From Paragordius varius (taxonomy: Eukaryota; Nematomorpha): a DNA stretch of 64,000 nucleotides. Both the position numbers and the translations under genes were made by a program. Position 1 is the stretch's first letter. Each line of letters starts with the position of its first letter. The notes beneath the pieces were generated by a model. The model was not told where the DNA came from and searched no databases. It saw nothing but the letters and a program-made list of their open reading frames with translations. Location: positions 3,720,001-3,784,000 of the forward strand of contig OZ176058.1 in NCBI GenBank assembly GCA_964247055.1. Direction: 5' to 3'. Below, piece after piece: positions 10,136 through 23,844 of the stretch.

Positions 10136-11728
10136 TTGATTGGTGTTGGATTTCCTCTAGTCTTTGAGAGAACACTAAAACTGTTATTGATTAAACGTTT
10201 TTTAGTATCTTCAAGTGAGGAAACCCTTTTCCAATCGGTGGCTGGCGGTTATCTCCGATCGAATTAGGGTTATTTTCTGAATAAGATTGTGGATTGGCGG
10301 TTGGGGATATGGGTGATGAAAGCTGTTCCAAGGGGTTTACAACTACTAACATACACGATAAAAATTAAAAATATGTGAAATGACATAACCTAAAAACTAA
10401 AAAAGAAATTTTTAATAAAACCTTTTATGTCGTTAACTTACCAAAACTAACAGTATGTTTTCAATAGAAAATAATGTTTTTAAATAAAACAATATACAAA
10501 AAACAAATAAAATTTAAATCTGGTTAATTATAATCATCAAAGCATTCGTTGAGTATTTGACTTCCTTATCAGCTACACAAGTAACAGTTATACAAATGTC
10601 AAAAACTTATAAATTAGTATGATTTAATTAATTAATTAATTCTAGTTATATCAATTATTGATCTAATGTCAACAAAATTGATTTTTCAATGGTAATATTT
10701 TTTGAAAAACAAATTATTACCAATATTATTTCAATCCTTCATTCATGACTATTTGAGTGCAAGAAAAACATATATCAGCATCGAATTTAATTACTTAAGC
10801 GACTTTATCAAAGGAGGATCTTTGGAAACGGAAAAAGAAAGATAATGTATATCTGTTTAAACCTGAGAAAACCGATAAGCATTTTAGGAACAGATTTCTA
10901 ACTATCAAAGTTAGGATTAAACAGTTACATGAAGACTCGGAATAAGGATTAATTTCGCACTTAGGATTTTAAATGGTATCTTATTTTCTTCCGATGTATG
11001 AATTGAAGTTGATAATTTTATAATTCATCCGTGTAATAAGAGTAACCGTCCGATTCTTTAGGTATTAGAAATTTTCCAAAACATACAAATGGAGTTTCAC
11101 TTTTAAAAGCTTCATGCCCATGTAATGATAAATATTCGTTAAAATTTGTCTTTCCAAAATATATTACCAGTAAAAAAATAAATGTTTGACATTACATCTT
11201 TAATCGATACAACAAGAATCAATTTATTTATTTATTCTGATTGTAATTATAAATTTTTTGTCTGCAACTGTTACTTATTTAAATCTAAAAATGAAGTCAA
11301 ATACTCCACAAATCCTTTTAATGATAAGTTTAAAGAACTAGTTTAGGATTTATTAGTTTATATTATATATAATATTAAAAATTATTAATGATCAAAAAAA
11401 TTACATTTATTTTTGTTAAATTGAGAAAAAAAGGTCTAATTAGAAATAATATTCCTTTTTTAGTTTTTAAGTTATGTCTCTTGACATATTTTAATTTTTA
11501 CTATATATTTGTTAGGAGTTGTGTGAACCACCTCGTGCAACCTTAATTATCCATATCCACTGCCAATTCACAACTTTATTTTTTGAAGATAGCCCCGATT
11601 CAATCAAAGATAACCACCAGTCTTCGATTGAAAAAAGGGTTATCTCAATCGAAAAAACTAAAAAGTTTAATCAACAAAAGTTTTACAAATGTTCTCTCAA
11701 GGACGAGAGGAAAGGTGGCCGAAATCAA
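10136..11728. repeat. 1.6-kb foldback element with arms of about 580 bp
   Basis: The left arm (10136 to about 10720) and the right arm (about 11145 to 11728) are reverse complements. The outer pair is TTGATT...CCTCTAGTCTTTGAGAGAAC against GTTCTCTCAAGGACGAGAGG. Inner pairs include GAGTATTTGACTTC against GAAGTCAAATACTC and TGGTAATAT against ATATTACCA. The loop is about 420 bp. An orthologous copy lies at 32917-34562, so it inserted before the unit duplicated. Confidence 0.75.
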
Positions 11729-12510
11729 TTTTTTATTAAATATAATTATTATTTTATATCAGAATTTTGAAAAAGATAATTAATCAAAAATATAAGATAT
11801 CACAAATATATAGTAATATCTCATTAGCTAAAACCGTACGCATAAGTTCTTAGTTGAACCCAAATATATATTAGAAAGTTAAATGAAAATTCATTTACTA
11901 AATTAGTTTCACCCCTATAGACCAATTTCAATGCTTTCTTAATTAATTTTAATTTACACCTAATATAAAAGATTTATACAAGGAGGGGCGGTGAAGCCCT
12001 TTCTAGAGAATACGAATAAATTATTTAAATAAAATACTTGTTCAAGCAGTTGTTATCTGCTATAATAGAATTATTTCTCATTGTAACAAGAAGATCAAAA
12101 TAATCTTTTTTGATATGTATTTAAGTATGCACATTAATGCTGACAATTTACATTATGTTAGTTAATTGATATAATACTGTTTTCTATTTAATTTTCGTTA
12201 ATCATTATTGGATTTAACAGTTATTACATATAATCAATTCGTCATTTACCATTACAATGGCATATGATATAAAACAAATTTTGTCCTTTTTATCTAAACA
12301 AATGAAATGTTATGCGATAGGCAAAAAAATGTATGATTTCAACCATTTGATGTAGAGTATGCATTTTAATGGTTGCTTAATTCAGTAGTGAATGGAAAAA
12401 TCAACAAATTGTTGAATAAACAATTTCCTTTCTTTTTTCCATACATTCCTGTGTTGCAAATTGCCCTACTATAGTGTGAAATAATCAAATATTAAATTGC
12501 ATACTGTAAA

Positions 12511-15500
12511 TAATGTGCATTAGCCAACAAAATTGTCCATACTCAATATTTCTTTAGTTATGTATATTGTGATATTGGTGCTTACGGTGTAGACTTGGAG
12601 ATGTCATTTGTTCTTCTCAAAAACTTCAGGATTTTTTCCCTCACACTTTACTTTTATGTCAAATTTTAAATTTTGCTAGAAAGACCAATAAATGGTTTTA
12701 TTGGATGGATTCAGTCCTGAAGGTTCACAATACTCCTACTATAAAAATGATGATACATGTACAGTTACAATGGAAACTATACAGACAAAATGCAACCATA
12801 TTTAAACCTTGTTTTATAGCTATAAATCGTTTCATGTTAATAAAGGCAGAGATTATTATTCACTTAATTTTAATTTATTGTAATCAAATTTTTGTGGGGA
12901 AAAGGTTTGTGTTCATAAAAACATATTTGTCTTTATATTTTTACGTTTTGTCCATACAAATTTTATTTTTTACTGTAATTTTTACGTTTTGTCAGTAAAA
13001 TTTTAATTTTAAATATGTATCCTTTTGGTTAACTGTATGATTTAACTTCTATATACATAAGTAAATTGTTATTAGAGAATATTTTACCGGTGTCGCTATT
13101 TTTCGAATGTTATGTTGCCATGGCAAGCAAATATTTTTAGGGAGCCTTTAAATGTAAAATCTCACCAATCCTTATCATAGACTAGCATTAACCCCTGATA
13201 TGAGATGGTAAAACGATGTTTTACGGCTTTCCGTTTAATTAGATTGCGCCACATAGTAGTAATTTTATAAATTTTTGCGAAAAAATTGGTGGTGTTGAAA
13301 ATGAAATTTAGGCTTAGATTTGATTGCTGATATCAAGATCACCGATAAGAAAGTTTTGAGGATAAATAATTACAGGCAATAATGATTGGTATAATAAAAG
13401 CATTAATAGAACACGTTCTAAAGTTGAATATTTGAGTAATTATTATAATTCAATGATAATTGTTGTAAAAATTAAGAATAAATATGTTTACACTTTAACA
13501 ATCATCAAAATTACATATAAGATATATAACCTCATATTATCTATATAAAATAGACACCAATATTTAAAAAAAATTAAAAAATTGAATATAATCACAAAAT
13601 TAAACATAAAAAATAAAGTTTCAAATATTAATAGTCATCTTAAAAATGCAAATAAATATTACTTAACTTTGATTGATTAGTTTAGGGAGGTTGTTCAGCA
13701 TGAGTCCCTAGCGGATTTTTATGTTGGCCTGGAGCTTGAAATACAAATTAAGCTACAATCTACTTTATAAAATCAAAAACATTTAACACTCAAAATATTT
13801 TTTTAAGTTAATAGGTATTATATATATTTTGAGCTAGTGAATAAATGTAACAAATTTAATCTTTTTGGAAAACTATCGATTTATTAACAATATCATTATA
13901 TTTTTTTGTACACGATGTCGTTTTGGGGTAGTTTTTGGCTTAGAGCTCAAATTAATAAATAAAGTACAATTTATAAATTATCTTGGTTAAATCACATATT
14001 CATAATTATATATTTCCTGTTGCATTAGCGATTTAAAAATGAATAAAATGGCGGCGAAAAGGTGTGAGATGAGGTTTTTTTATAATTTCAATTTTTACAT
14101 GCGTCAAAAAGCGTATATTTATAATTTGGCCCAGCAAATATTTTTTATTAATACATAAATTTTAAATGGACCTGGGGTAAAAAACTACCCCACAGGGCCA
14201 GGAAATGTTAAGTTAAAAAGGTGTTGGCAAATTACATGAAGTATGCATATTAGTTTTATTTTTTTAATAAAATATTCATTAATGTCCATGTGATTATACT
14301 TTATAATGCGGACGCCAGGACGTTTGTGTCTGGCACCACCCTGGTTTGAAGCAATCATTAAAGTATTTCAGGAGTTTTTGTAAAAATGAGTTTTTACAGA
14401 AAATACCAATCGTATAGTTTAATAGATTTTATTAAAAATAGCTTTAAAGTTATATGTGGTTTTTTTAGTGAGAAGCCCTACCTAATACCTAATTAAAGAT
14501 AGGCACTGGATTAATTTTACAGTAAAATTTGAAAGTATACGGACCAAACCTAAAAATATAAAGACAAATATTTTTTTCAAATGACAACCATACTCTTTTA
14601 ATTAATTTTCTTTATAAGTTATTTAAATATGATTGTTGTATATAAAATTGATTGTGTTAGCAATATATATCTTTTCACACTTTGAGGCATTAAATAATAA
14701 GTTTTAATCAAAAAAATCAGGATTTATAAAGTATGGTTATTATAAAAAAATATTTCTCTTTATATATTTGTCCGTGTTTAAATTTTAACGGTACTTTATT
14801 ACAGGGATTACTCAATAATTAATGTTTCCATACAAGATAAAAAAATTTGTTCAAGTCGTAAAAATATTTGTTAAGAAAATAAAACAAGGGCTCTATGGGA
14901 TTAACGAAAATAAAATTATAAATTATTTACTGAATAAATATATCCAAATATACATCACAATAAAAGGTAACCTCAAACAAAAATATATCGATCGAAATAT
15001 ATGAAAATCTATTCATATAATCTATATATATAATGGAAAATATAGATGGAAAGAATATTGTTGATTCATATTAAAATGGCATATAAATACCTAATTGAAC
15101 TGAATGCGTTGTATACGACTAAAAGTTTTAAACCATTAAATAATGTTCAAATATGAAATTTAAAAAACCATTTTGTGTGTTTGACAACTTCCCACAACTT
15201 AATTTTTTTTCACGATAAAAATTTTATTGTGAAATAAAAAAACTGATGTATTTCATATTGGGAACAATATTCAAACTCCAACGATTGTCCGATGAAAGAA
15301 AAACCAAATCTTTTTTAATTTCCGCTAAGAATTGATTAAATTAATTTTCAGTTTCCAGCCTAGCATTATTAACACTCCGATTCAAATAAGCTAAATACTC
15401 CAAATACTCAAGTTTATATTTTTACAAACCACCGAAAGAAACGGTCTCAATTTAAATTTATGCTTCTAAATAAAAATTATATAATTAAGTCGAAATACCA

Positions 15501-17787
15501 GAATTTAGTTTTGAAAAATAAATTTCAATCAAACTATTTCGGCGCCATTTTTTACATTATTTGTGCAAAATCTCGTGTTTATTTAAGACTTGGATACAAC
15601 ACATTCATTAAGTTCTTTTATTCAAATTGGGGTAGTTAATTACCCCAAGCCTGTTTAATTAATAAAAACTATAAAAGGAATAGAAACCATGGCAAAATTT
15701 TGCATTTTTATAACTTTAATAAACCGGAATATATAAAAAACTTTTTAAAAAATACTTGACTTATTTTAAGATAAAGGTAAAAATTTAGTCAACTTGACAT
15801 GTGTGCATTGTCTAAATTGAAAAATAATACAAAATAAACCACTTTTTCTATTTATGTTAATGTTAGATGTGATCAAAATAAATTAGCTTTACCTTGAAAA
15901 ATAAATAAACACGATATTTTGCAAATTTGCAAAAAAATGTAGAAGCAGTTTGACAGGGAATTTTAAAAACAAATTAAGATATTTTAGCTTATTTATATAA
16001 TTTTTATTAGAATAGAGGAATAAATCTAAATTAGGATTGTTTTTTAACTTTAATTTAATGTGGGGTAATTAGGTACCTCAAATTGAATCGAAGTGTTAAT
16101 ATTATAGCTAAAATTAAAGTCAAAAAAGTGATTTATTTTGTATTATTTTTAAATGCTAAAACACACATCTCATTATGACAAATGTTTAAACTTTGGATTA
16201 TGTTTGAAATGAATAATATAAAGTATTCTGATTTTTTTTATATTTCATTTTGTTAATGTTATGTAAATGCAAACTTTTGCCAGGGTTTCAATGCATTCTT
16301 GATGTATTGAATTTTAAACAGGCCTGGGTATCTAACGACCCCAATTAGAATCGAAGGTGTTTATCCAAGTGTTAAGTTTTATAACATATTTTGGATTTAA
16401 TATGGCTATTTTTTTCGATAACAAAAATTTAGTAAAAAAATTTATTTTAAATTCTGATAAATTCCTAATTTTTACCATTCTTCAACACTTTTATAACAAT
16501 TTTTTAAAATAAAGGGTTAATTATTAGTCTATTTATATTATTTTATTATGTAAGATTTTCGTTCCTTCCCCACATTTGTCTAAATTAATAAATATGACAG
16601 TTTTTTTACTCTAGTAGAGCTCTCGTTTATTTTTTACAACTTGAACAATTTTTTAAATGTTATTACTAAATAAAAGTAAACAGCTATGTATATCATTAAA
16701 TATTTTAAAATAATTCCTATGCAACATCAAAGTTAAAAAAATATTTGTCTTTTAGCTTGGATGTTTTGTCCGTAAAATTTTCATTTTACTATAACAATAT
16801 GCAAAAAAGAGGGTAATTTTAATTTAACGGAAAATTTTTTTTTTATGAGATAGCTTATGACCAGCGTATTCATTTGGCGCAAAAATTTTTATTTGTTGAC
16901 AACCTAGTTTTTGAAATATTGAGAGAAAATCGAAATCGGGCAAAAAGTGAAAATTAAGGATAATTAAGGATAATTCAAAAAACAATGATAAAATTTGAAA
17001 TATTATCGTTTATTTTCATTTTAAGAGATATTTTCAATATATAAATAACCTAAAATCATATAGTTAGGGTTTCTATAGGGTTAACATTTTCTATTCCCGA
17101 TTTTTTATTAAATTATCAAGTTTCAAAAAGTATTGGCTTTTTTTGGTTTTTATCCAATTTGTCAGTATAAATTAACTGTGATAAATTAAGTTTGTTGAAA
17201 CAATTTCCCTCTGTTAACATGTCATATCTTTTGAGGTGTGATTATATCCCCATGGTCATTTAAAATTTAAATATCTAAAAAAATATTTTCATCATTATGC
17301 CATATATAAAAATATACCTTTTTAACCTTTTTATACGCTTGATGTAAATCTTTTTTAGAAAAAATGTAAAATTGTAAAAAACTTCATCATTTTTTGGAGG
17401 CATCCATCTTTTGCATTAATTTTATTTATTGCGCTGATATAATGGGCAACATGTATAACTACCTCCTTATAAATGTTTTGAATTGCCTTTTTGTTTTATA
17501 TCTCTATTACATGTAACTTTTGCAGCATAAGCTAACCTCAACTGCTTAATATTTTTTTAATGTATAAATAACCGATTCGATGATAATTATTTCTCATATT
17601 ATACATATTGAATTACACTGAGTTATCAAACCTAACTAATACACTAAGGTTATTTGAAATACATTATTTATGCGGAATTATAAAAAATTTTACAATATTC
17701 ATTTATATTTAGTGCGAAAATAGATTTAGGGTTGAGATAAAGAGTAAACAGGTATATTAATAATTTAGTCGGATTCGTAATAATAAA
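12511..17787. repeat. Block B1 of the tandem unit
   Basis: This is near-identical by eye to 35163-41393 (B2), once the 1.1-kb insertion at 35979-37104 is removed. Differences are mostly single bases and small indels. The start is sharp: before 12511 the two copies differ strongly, after it they agree. It contains MITE ends (12925-12998, 14516-14802) and no supported gene. Motifs such as GGGGTAAAAAACTACCCCA (about 14172) recur in the paralogous blocks. Confidence 0.8.
14516..14802. repeat. MITE of the ACGGACAAAACGT family
   Basis: It starts TTTACAGTAAAATTT and runs through ACGGACCAAACCTAAAAATA and AAAGACAAATATTTTTTTC. The far end is a degraded reverse complement (TTTGTCCGTG...). It carries the ACAACCATACT core seen at 2076-2358. 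The boundaries are approximate at the right end. Confidence 0.6.
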
Positions 17788-19128
17788 TTATTTGATTTCA
17801 TTTAGTGTCGCAAGGGTGGTTTCAACAAGTGGGTACACTTGGTTGATGCTTGCCACATCACAAACTACAAACAAGTATGTTGAATTTGTCTTTCCTATAA
17901 TAATTCCGTTTCCAATGGCTATACCATTTTTAACACTTGAAATTGTGTAACTTTTTCCATCCACTCTAATATTTTTCCCATTGAGGTTTGGATAGCTTTT
18001 CACATCTAACACAATTAATATTTATATATATAATTTCTTTAGATGCTGAAAAATTCCTATATTTTTACAGATTTACTCTCGACGTAATGTCAAACTCACG
18101 GAATTGCTTAAAATTCAAACAAAATGAGGGTAAATCTAATAAAACTTTTGGGTGTTACATTTAAGTAATGTGATCATTACCCTTGATATAAATTTAAAAA
18201 TGATGTTGAAAAAGAGTCCTATATTTGTGTTTTAGTTGTAAGTTATATTATTACCTTCGTTTCGAAAGAGGTTAATATCTATATTATTGAATAAATTGTA
18301 TAATTGTATGCACTTTATCTCTAATTTAATAAATTTATATCTCGAATTCACGTTTATATATATATATATATATATATATACGCGAACGATAACCTTTTGT
18401 TAGATATATATACTTGTATTTTTAAAACCTAACAAAAAAAAATTTCCTTTATGTGTGGTCCTATCTTCCAAATTGTCAAATCCAAATTTACTTTCTTATC
18501 TTAGGGATAGTTCTAAGTTTTATAGTTTCATGTAATAATATTTCATACATGACAATACAACGCGGACAATACCAATAGGTATCGCGCACCTTAACAATCT
18601 TTAGTCATTACGGGCAGGGAGAATAAAGTTTCAAGCAACTCAGGCACAATAGCTTTTTAATAAATAGAGAGAAAGTTTAAAACCTTCTAAATAATATAAT
18701 GCGATGGCTGGTTTTAAGTAATTATCATACAATTATCTTTTATGTGTGTATTCATAAATTATTACAAAATTTTTATCACTTTAATATCAAACCAATTACC
18801 AGTCTCTCAAAAATGATAAAAGCGTTAATTAAAAAATTGTATTATGTATTGTAAACTTGGTAATTTATAAATCAACCTCCAACTATTAGGTTATTTGCTT
18901 CATAGTTATTTTAAAAATGTATTTTTAAGCGAATTTCATATTTTGTGTATTTTAAACCATTCAAAAAAGATATTTACCTTGAATGAAAGCACTTCGAAGT
19001 TCAAGAGACATGGTGGTTCCTGTAGACAACATTGTGTCCGGAGTATCCTGAGAGATTAAACCGTATAATTTTATAGCTGGAACACCTTTTAAGGACTGAT
19101 CCCATGATGTTCCTGATCTTTTCAAAAA
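17788..19128 (-). CDS. Profilin, copy 1 (two-exon gene, the best intact copy)
   Basis: Profilin binds actin monomers and poly-proline ligands in the cytoplasm. Exon 1 (18978 up to about 19128) encodes SWDQSLKGVPAIKLYGLISQ followed by DTPDTMLSTGTTMSLELR and SAFIQ. It ends at CAAG|GTAAAT. Exon 2 runs from 18005 (acceptor GTGTTAG|AT) to TAA at 17788-17790. The junction makes codon G|AT = Asp and gives the frame IQ-DVKSYPNLNG. The total is about 120 residues, close to the usual 125-140. Family signs are the N-terminal SW, the GKSYTI strand, GIIIGKTNSTYLFVVCD (compare GVVIVKTN in other profilins) and a C-terminal helix ending TLATLNEIK. The start codon is uncertain. No in-frame ATG lies in exon 1; a conserved ATGTGG followed by GTAAGT just upstream (about 19156-19182) may be a tiny first exon. 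Confidence 0.8.
18355..18380. repeat. (TA)n microsatellite in profilin-1 intron
   Basis: About 13 TA units precede CGCGAACGATAACC. The matching place in the other copies (about 23105 and 41978) lacks or has only a short run. Confidence 0.9.
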
Positions 19129-20600
19129 CTATATATTATAAAGAGTTATATAACTTACGTGTGCGAACGCCCACCACATGATTGATACAAGAATAGAAAA
19201 TTATTATTTTAGAAAATAAATTGTTAGAAACCTTACGATATTTATATTTTGGTGTTCAAGGTAAACCACCGGTTTATAAAACTTTTAAAACCGTTATGGG
19301 ACTAATTAACTTCCTATTTTAAATCCATTAATTTTTACAAGTCAGTGCCTTTTAACATATTTACACGTAAGAGTAAATTAATTATGAGACCTTGTAAAAA
19401 AATAATTCATTATGTTTATAAAATTTTGTCGTCCTTGTCGCAATGTCGTTACGATTAACAAAAATTTTCAACTGATCTAATGCTCAAATATAATATCACA
19501 ATGTATTATAGAGTTATATTCGTACTTTTTTGTAGACTAATCTTAAACCATAAATTTTTGACGATTGAAAATCAGGAAATAAATCAACTTCCAAAAGATT
19601 GTGACAAACCTAAAAAACATATATTAGGCAATATTCATCACATTAAAATTCTTAAATATAAACACTGTATGCAAAAAGAGGGTAATTTTTTTAACCAAAT
19701 TTTTTTTTCCATATTATATATTAGAACCAGAAAATTCATTTACCGCAAAAACTTTTATTTGTTGACGACGACGTAGTTTATGAAATATAAAATTAAAGAA
19801 ATTGGGCAAAAAGTAAAAATAACTAAGATGAAATAAAAATGTAATAATAAAATTTGAGATATTAAGATTTAGTATCATTGTATATTTACAATTTATATAT
19901 AGATTGAAATCGTATAATAAGCTTTTTATCTGATCAGGTCAAAAAATTGTCTCTTTAACATACTTAATATTCAAAAAATATCTAATGGAATTTATGAAAA
20001 ATTTTTTTTATTATTTACTTGCAATAATCAATACAAAAATATTAACATTGATAAATTTTGCAGTAAAAATAACTTTCACAAATAACCTGATGAAATATAT
20101 ATTCTGATAGTTGAATGTATCAAAATTATCTTGTGCTTTTGGTTTACCGTTACGAGTTATTTAAGAAAGTTATTTACATTTTTGTCGTACGTGCTTCATA
20201 TCCAAAAATGATGAGTTTTTTATACCTTTTTTGTAAAATATAATTTTTGGTGAAAGCTAGAGGATTCCTTCCAAAAATTATCTTTTGATTATATTATAAA
20301 CTACATATAAAAAGCAAAACTATGTTTTCAAAATTTTTTAATTTTTATCCCAATTTTTTTGCTCTTCCAAAATAGCTACTTTAAGGAAATAAAAACAACG
20401 GTATAAAGATTCTAAATATAGGGTAAATTTTGATATCAAATGCAGATATTTTTTTTAAAATTTAATTTTCGGCAAATTTTGTCGAAGCGGACTTCAAACT
20501 ATTTTAAGTCATTACGGAAACGGTTAAAGAACGCAAAATAATTTTTTTCCATTAATTCAATGATGCTGAACATTTCAGTCAATAAAGAATTTGCTTAAAA
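19129..20600. repeat. Block C1, upstream of profilin-1
   Basis: It aligns with 23845-25036 plus 28223-28790 (C1') and with 42725-44220 (C2). Shared strings are GATATTTATATTTTGGTGTTC, GTCAAAAAATT and ATGATGCTGAACATTTC/ATGATGCTAAACATTTC. No gene is supported. The open frame at 19480-19776 is broken in the paralogous blocks. Confidence 0.7.
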
Positions 20601-22526
20601 TATATGCTTTAATATAAATTTTCTGTTCCATTAGGGATTTAAAAAGAAATAAAATGGCGGCGTAAAGCGATGAGAATTTTACAGCTTCATTAAAAAAAAT
20701 TTAATCATGCGGTTAAAAGCGTACATTTAAATTTGTCCCAATGCAAATTTTTTATTCATATTTAAATTTTAAAGGTACCTTGGGTAAAACTACCCCAAAA
20801 GGCCACGAAGCGTTAAGTTAAAAGGTGTTGCCAAATAACATAGGTGAAATATGCATGTACATATGTGTATATATTTCTATAATGGATTTATACGAAATGC
20901 TGCACGTGAAGTAGTTGTGAACCCTGGTTTGAAACAATCATTAAAGTTTTCACGAGATTTTTTAAAAGTGAATTTTTAGAGAATATACTAATCTAGTTTT
21001 TTTTGAAAAATTAGCTTAAAATTTATATATGGGTTTTTTTAGTGATGGGCTTTACCCAACACCTATTAAAGGAATGTATTCGATTATTTTTACCCTAATA
21101 CAGGGATTACTCAATGAAACTATTATTGTTTCCAACAAGTAAAAAGTTTGTTCAAGTCGTAAAAAAATTGTTAAAGAATAGAAAAAAACAAGAGCTCTTT
21201 GAGAGTAACGAAAAATCATATTTATTGAAAAAATTTAAAGTGTGGGGGAAGGGCAACAATATTATTATATTGTAAAATGTCTTTAATTATAATAAAAATA
21301 TACTAGTAAGTAGCAAGTATGCATTTTAATGGTTGCTTGTTTTACACTATAGTAGGCCAATTAGCAAAGCATTATTTATGGGAAAAAGATGGGAAAAATT
21401 GTTTTTGGAAAATGTAAAAAACTAAAATATTAGTTTTTATCTAAATCCATCATAATTTTTTTACCAAATTTTTATTGCTATTTCTTTTTTGAGAAATTAA
21501 TTCCGATGCAATAGCAAATTTTTAAAAAAATATATGTCTTTTAGTTTGGATATATTGTTCGTATAATTTTGATTTTACTATAATTAAGTACATTGTGAAA
21601 AAGGGGGTTATTGTGTATTAAGTGGTTAGATTAAAAATAAAAATTATAAGGATAAAATTAAAAAAATTTAATGTATTTTTTCCAAGTTTAATTTTTAAAA
21701 ACGTTAATTTTTTGCTGAATAATTTTCAAATTACAGTAGAAAACGAAATTAAACAGGCAAAACGTAAAAAGGTTAAGGTTAACAATTAATTTTTATTCCC
21801 CATTTTTTACTAAAATATCAAGTTTCAAAAAGTATGGGATTATTAAAATAATATTTGTTTCTTTTAAGTTTTTTACAATTTTTCAGTTTAAATTAACTGT
21901 GATAAATTGGGTTTGTTGAAACGATTTCACTCTCTTTACACTTCATGATCTTTTGGGGTGTGGTTTTATGCCCCATGGCCATTAGAAATTTAAATATATA
22001 AAAAAATATTTTTATCCTTATGTCATATATAAAAATATGCCTCTTTAACCTTTTTAGGCGCTTGATGTAAAAATTTTAGAAAAAATGTAAAATTGTAAAA
22101 AAACTTCATCTTTTTTTGGAGTCATCCATCTTTTGCATTAATTTTATTTATTGCGCTGATATAATGGGCAACATGTATAACCACCTCCTTACTAAATGTT
22201 TTAAAATGGCTTTTTCTTGTTTTATACTCTATTACATATACCTTTTGCAGTGGCGTCCATAGGCTAACCTAAGCTGCTTAAGATTTTTTTTAATGTATAA
22301 ATTAAGCGATTCAATGATAACAATTACTCATATTATTATACGTAATGCATTACACTGAATTAAAAAACCTAACTAATACACTAAGTTTATTTGAAATACA
22401 TTATTTATGCGGAATCATTTAGAATTTTCACAATATTCATTAACATTTAGTGCGAAAAGTGATTTCAGGGTTGAGAGCGGAAGTAAACAGGTGAATAAAT
22501 AATTTAGTCGGATTCGTAATAATAGA
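20600..22526. repeat. Block B1' (partial extra copy of block B)
   Basis: It aligns with about 13990-17787 but is shorter and clearly more diverged than B1 is from B2. Markers are AATAAAATGGCGGCG (20648 against 14043), GGTAAAACTACCCCA and the run into the profilin stop. Block C1 joins straight into the middle of B here, so A, D and the first part of B are missing from this extra round. Confidence 0.7.
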
Positions 22527-23844
22527 TTATTTGATTTCATTTAGTGTCGCAAGGGTGGTTTCAACAAGTGGGTACACTTGGTTGATGCTTGCCACATCAC
22601 AAACTACAAACAAGTATGTTGAATTTGTCTTTCCTATAATAATTCCGTTTCCAATGGCTATACCATTTTTAACACTTGAAATTGTGTAGCTTTTTCCATC
22701 CACTCTAATATTTTTCCCATTGAGGTTTGGATAGCTTTTCACATCTAACACAATTAATATTTATATATATAATTTCTTTAGATGATAAAATATTCCTATA
22801 TTTTTACAGATTTACTCTCGACTTAATTCAAACTCAGGGAACTTACCAAAATTCAAAAAAAATAAGGGTTAATATAGGGATAACACACCCATAAACCTTG
22901 GGTGTGTGTCACATTTAAGCAATCTGATCATTACACTTGATATAAATTTGACAATGATCTTGAAAAACAATCTCATATTTGTTTAGTATTAAGTTACATT
23001 ATTACGCACGTTTCGAAAGAAGCTAACATCTATATTATTGATTTAACTGTATAATTGTATGCACTTTATCTCTATGTAGTTAATACAATTATATCTTATT
23101 AATGGACGCCTATACGAGAACGATAACCTTTTGTGGTATAATATATATTTTTGAAATATTTTGAATTTCGTATTTTAAAGCCCAACAAAAAATATTTCCA
23201 TTACGTGTGTCCTCTCTTTTAATTTGTCGATTCCAAAAAGACTTTCCTATCGTAGGAATATTTCTAAGTTCTATAGCTTCATGTAATAATTTTTCATACG
23301 CGACAATACAAGGCGGACAATATTATTAGATATAGCGCACCTTAACAATCTTTAGTCATTACGGGCAGAGAGAATAAAATTATTAACCAAAGCAGAATAG
23401 ATTTTTAATAAAAACAATAAAAGGTATTGGCTGGTTATAAGTAATTTTATGAATGTATTCAAAAATTATTACAACAGATTTAATTTTTGACACTTCATTA
23501 TCGAACCTATTACCAGTCCTTCAAATAATGATATAAAAGGGTCATTTATAAAATTGTATTATGCATTGTTAACTAGTTAATATATAAATCAACCTCCAAC
23601 TATTAGGTTATTTGCCCAAGAGTTAAATTTTTTAAATGTAAGTATTAAGCGAATTTCAGATTTTGTGTATATTCAACCATTCAAAAAATATACTTACTTG
23701 AATGAAAGCACTTCTAAGTTCAAGAGACATGGTGGTTCCTGTGGACAATAATGAGTCCGGAGTATCCTGAGAGATTAAACCGTATAATTTTATAGCTGGA
23801 ACACCTTTTAAGGACTGATCCCATGGTGTTCCTGATCTTCGCAT
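22527..23844 (-). pseudogene. Profilin, copy 2 (splice donor shifted; probably broken)
   Basis: Exon 2 (22527-22744) encodes exactly the same residues as copy 1, with one silent base change in 218 bp. Exon 1 (23698-23844) begins with an in-frame ATG and reads MRRSGTPWDQSLKGVPAIKL then YGLISQDTPDSLLSTG. It differs from copy 1 by conservative changes (Thr to Ser, Met to Leu). Copy 1 has CAAGGTAAAT at the donor; here one G is missing, giving CAA|GTAAGTAT. That is a perfect donor, but exon 1 now ends one base short, and joining to the usual acceptor would give ATG TGA, a stop. Unless another acceptor is used, this copy makes a truncated protein. The unchanged last exon is at odds with a long-dead gene. 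Confidence 0.6.

Larger units (their letters stand above)
9303..12510. repeat. Block A1 of the tandem unit
   Basis: This block aligns by eye with 32054-35162 (A2), with moderate divergence and many small indels. Anchor strings are TTCGTGAT...GGGATGGGTG near 9380/32130 and GACATCGCTAAAACC near 10060/32847. Its start also matches 47453-47707 (A3). Apart from a foldback element it holds no recognisable gene. The small frames at 11519-11783 lie in a foldback arm. Confidence 0.75.

Noticed and set aside
17788-18005. A separate 72-residue single-exon protein starting at the last exon
   Set aside because: There is no suitable start codon, the text continues in frame from exon 1 through a canonical GT-AG intron, and the pair together matches the length of profilin.
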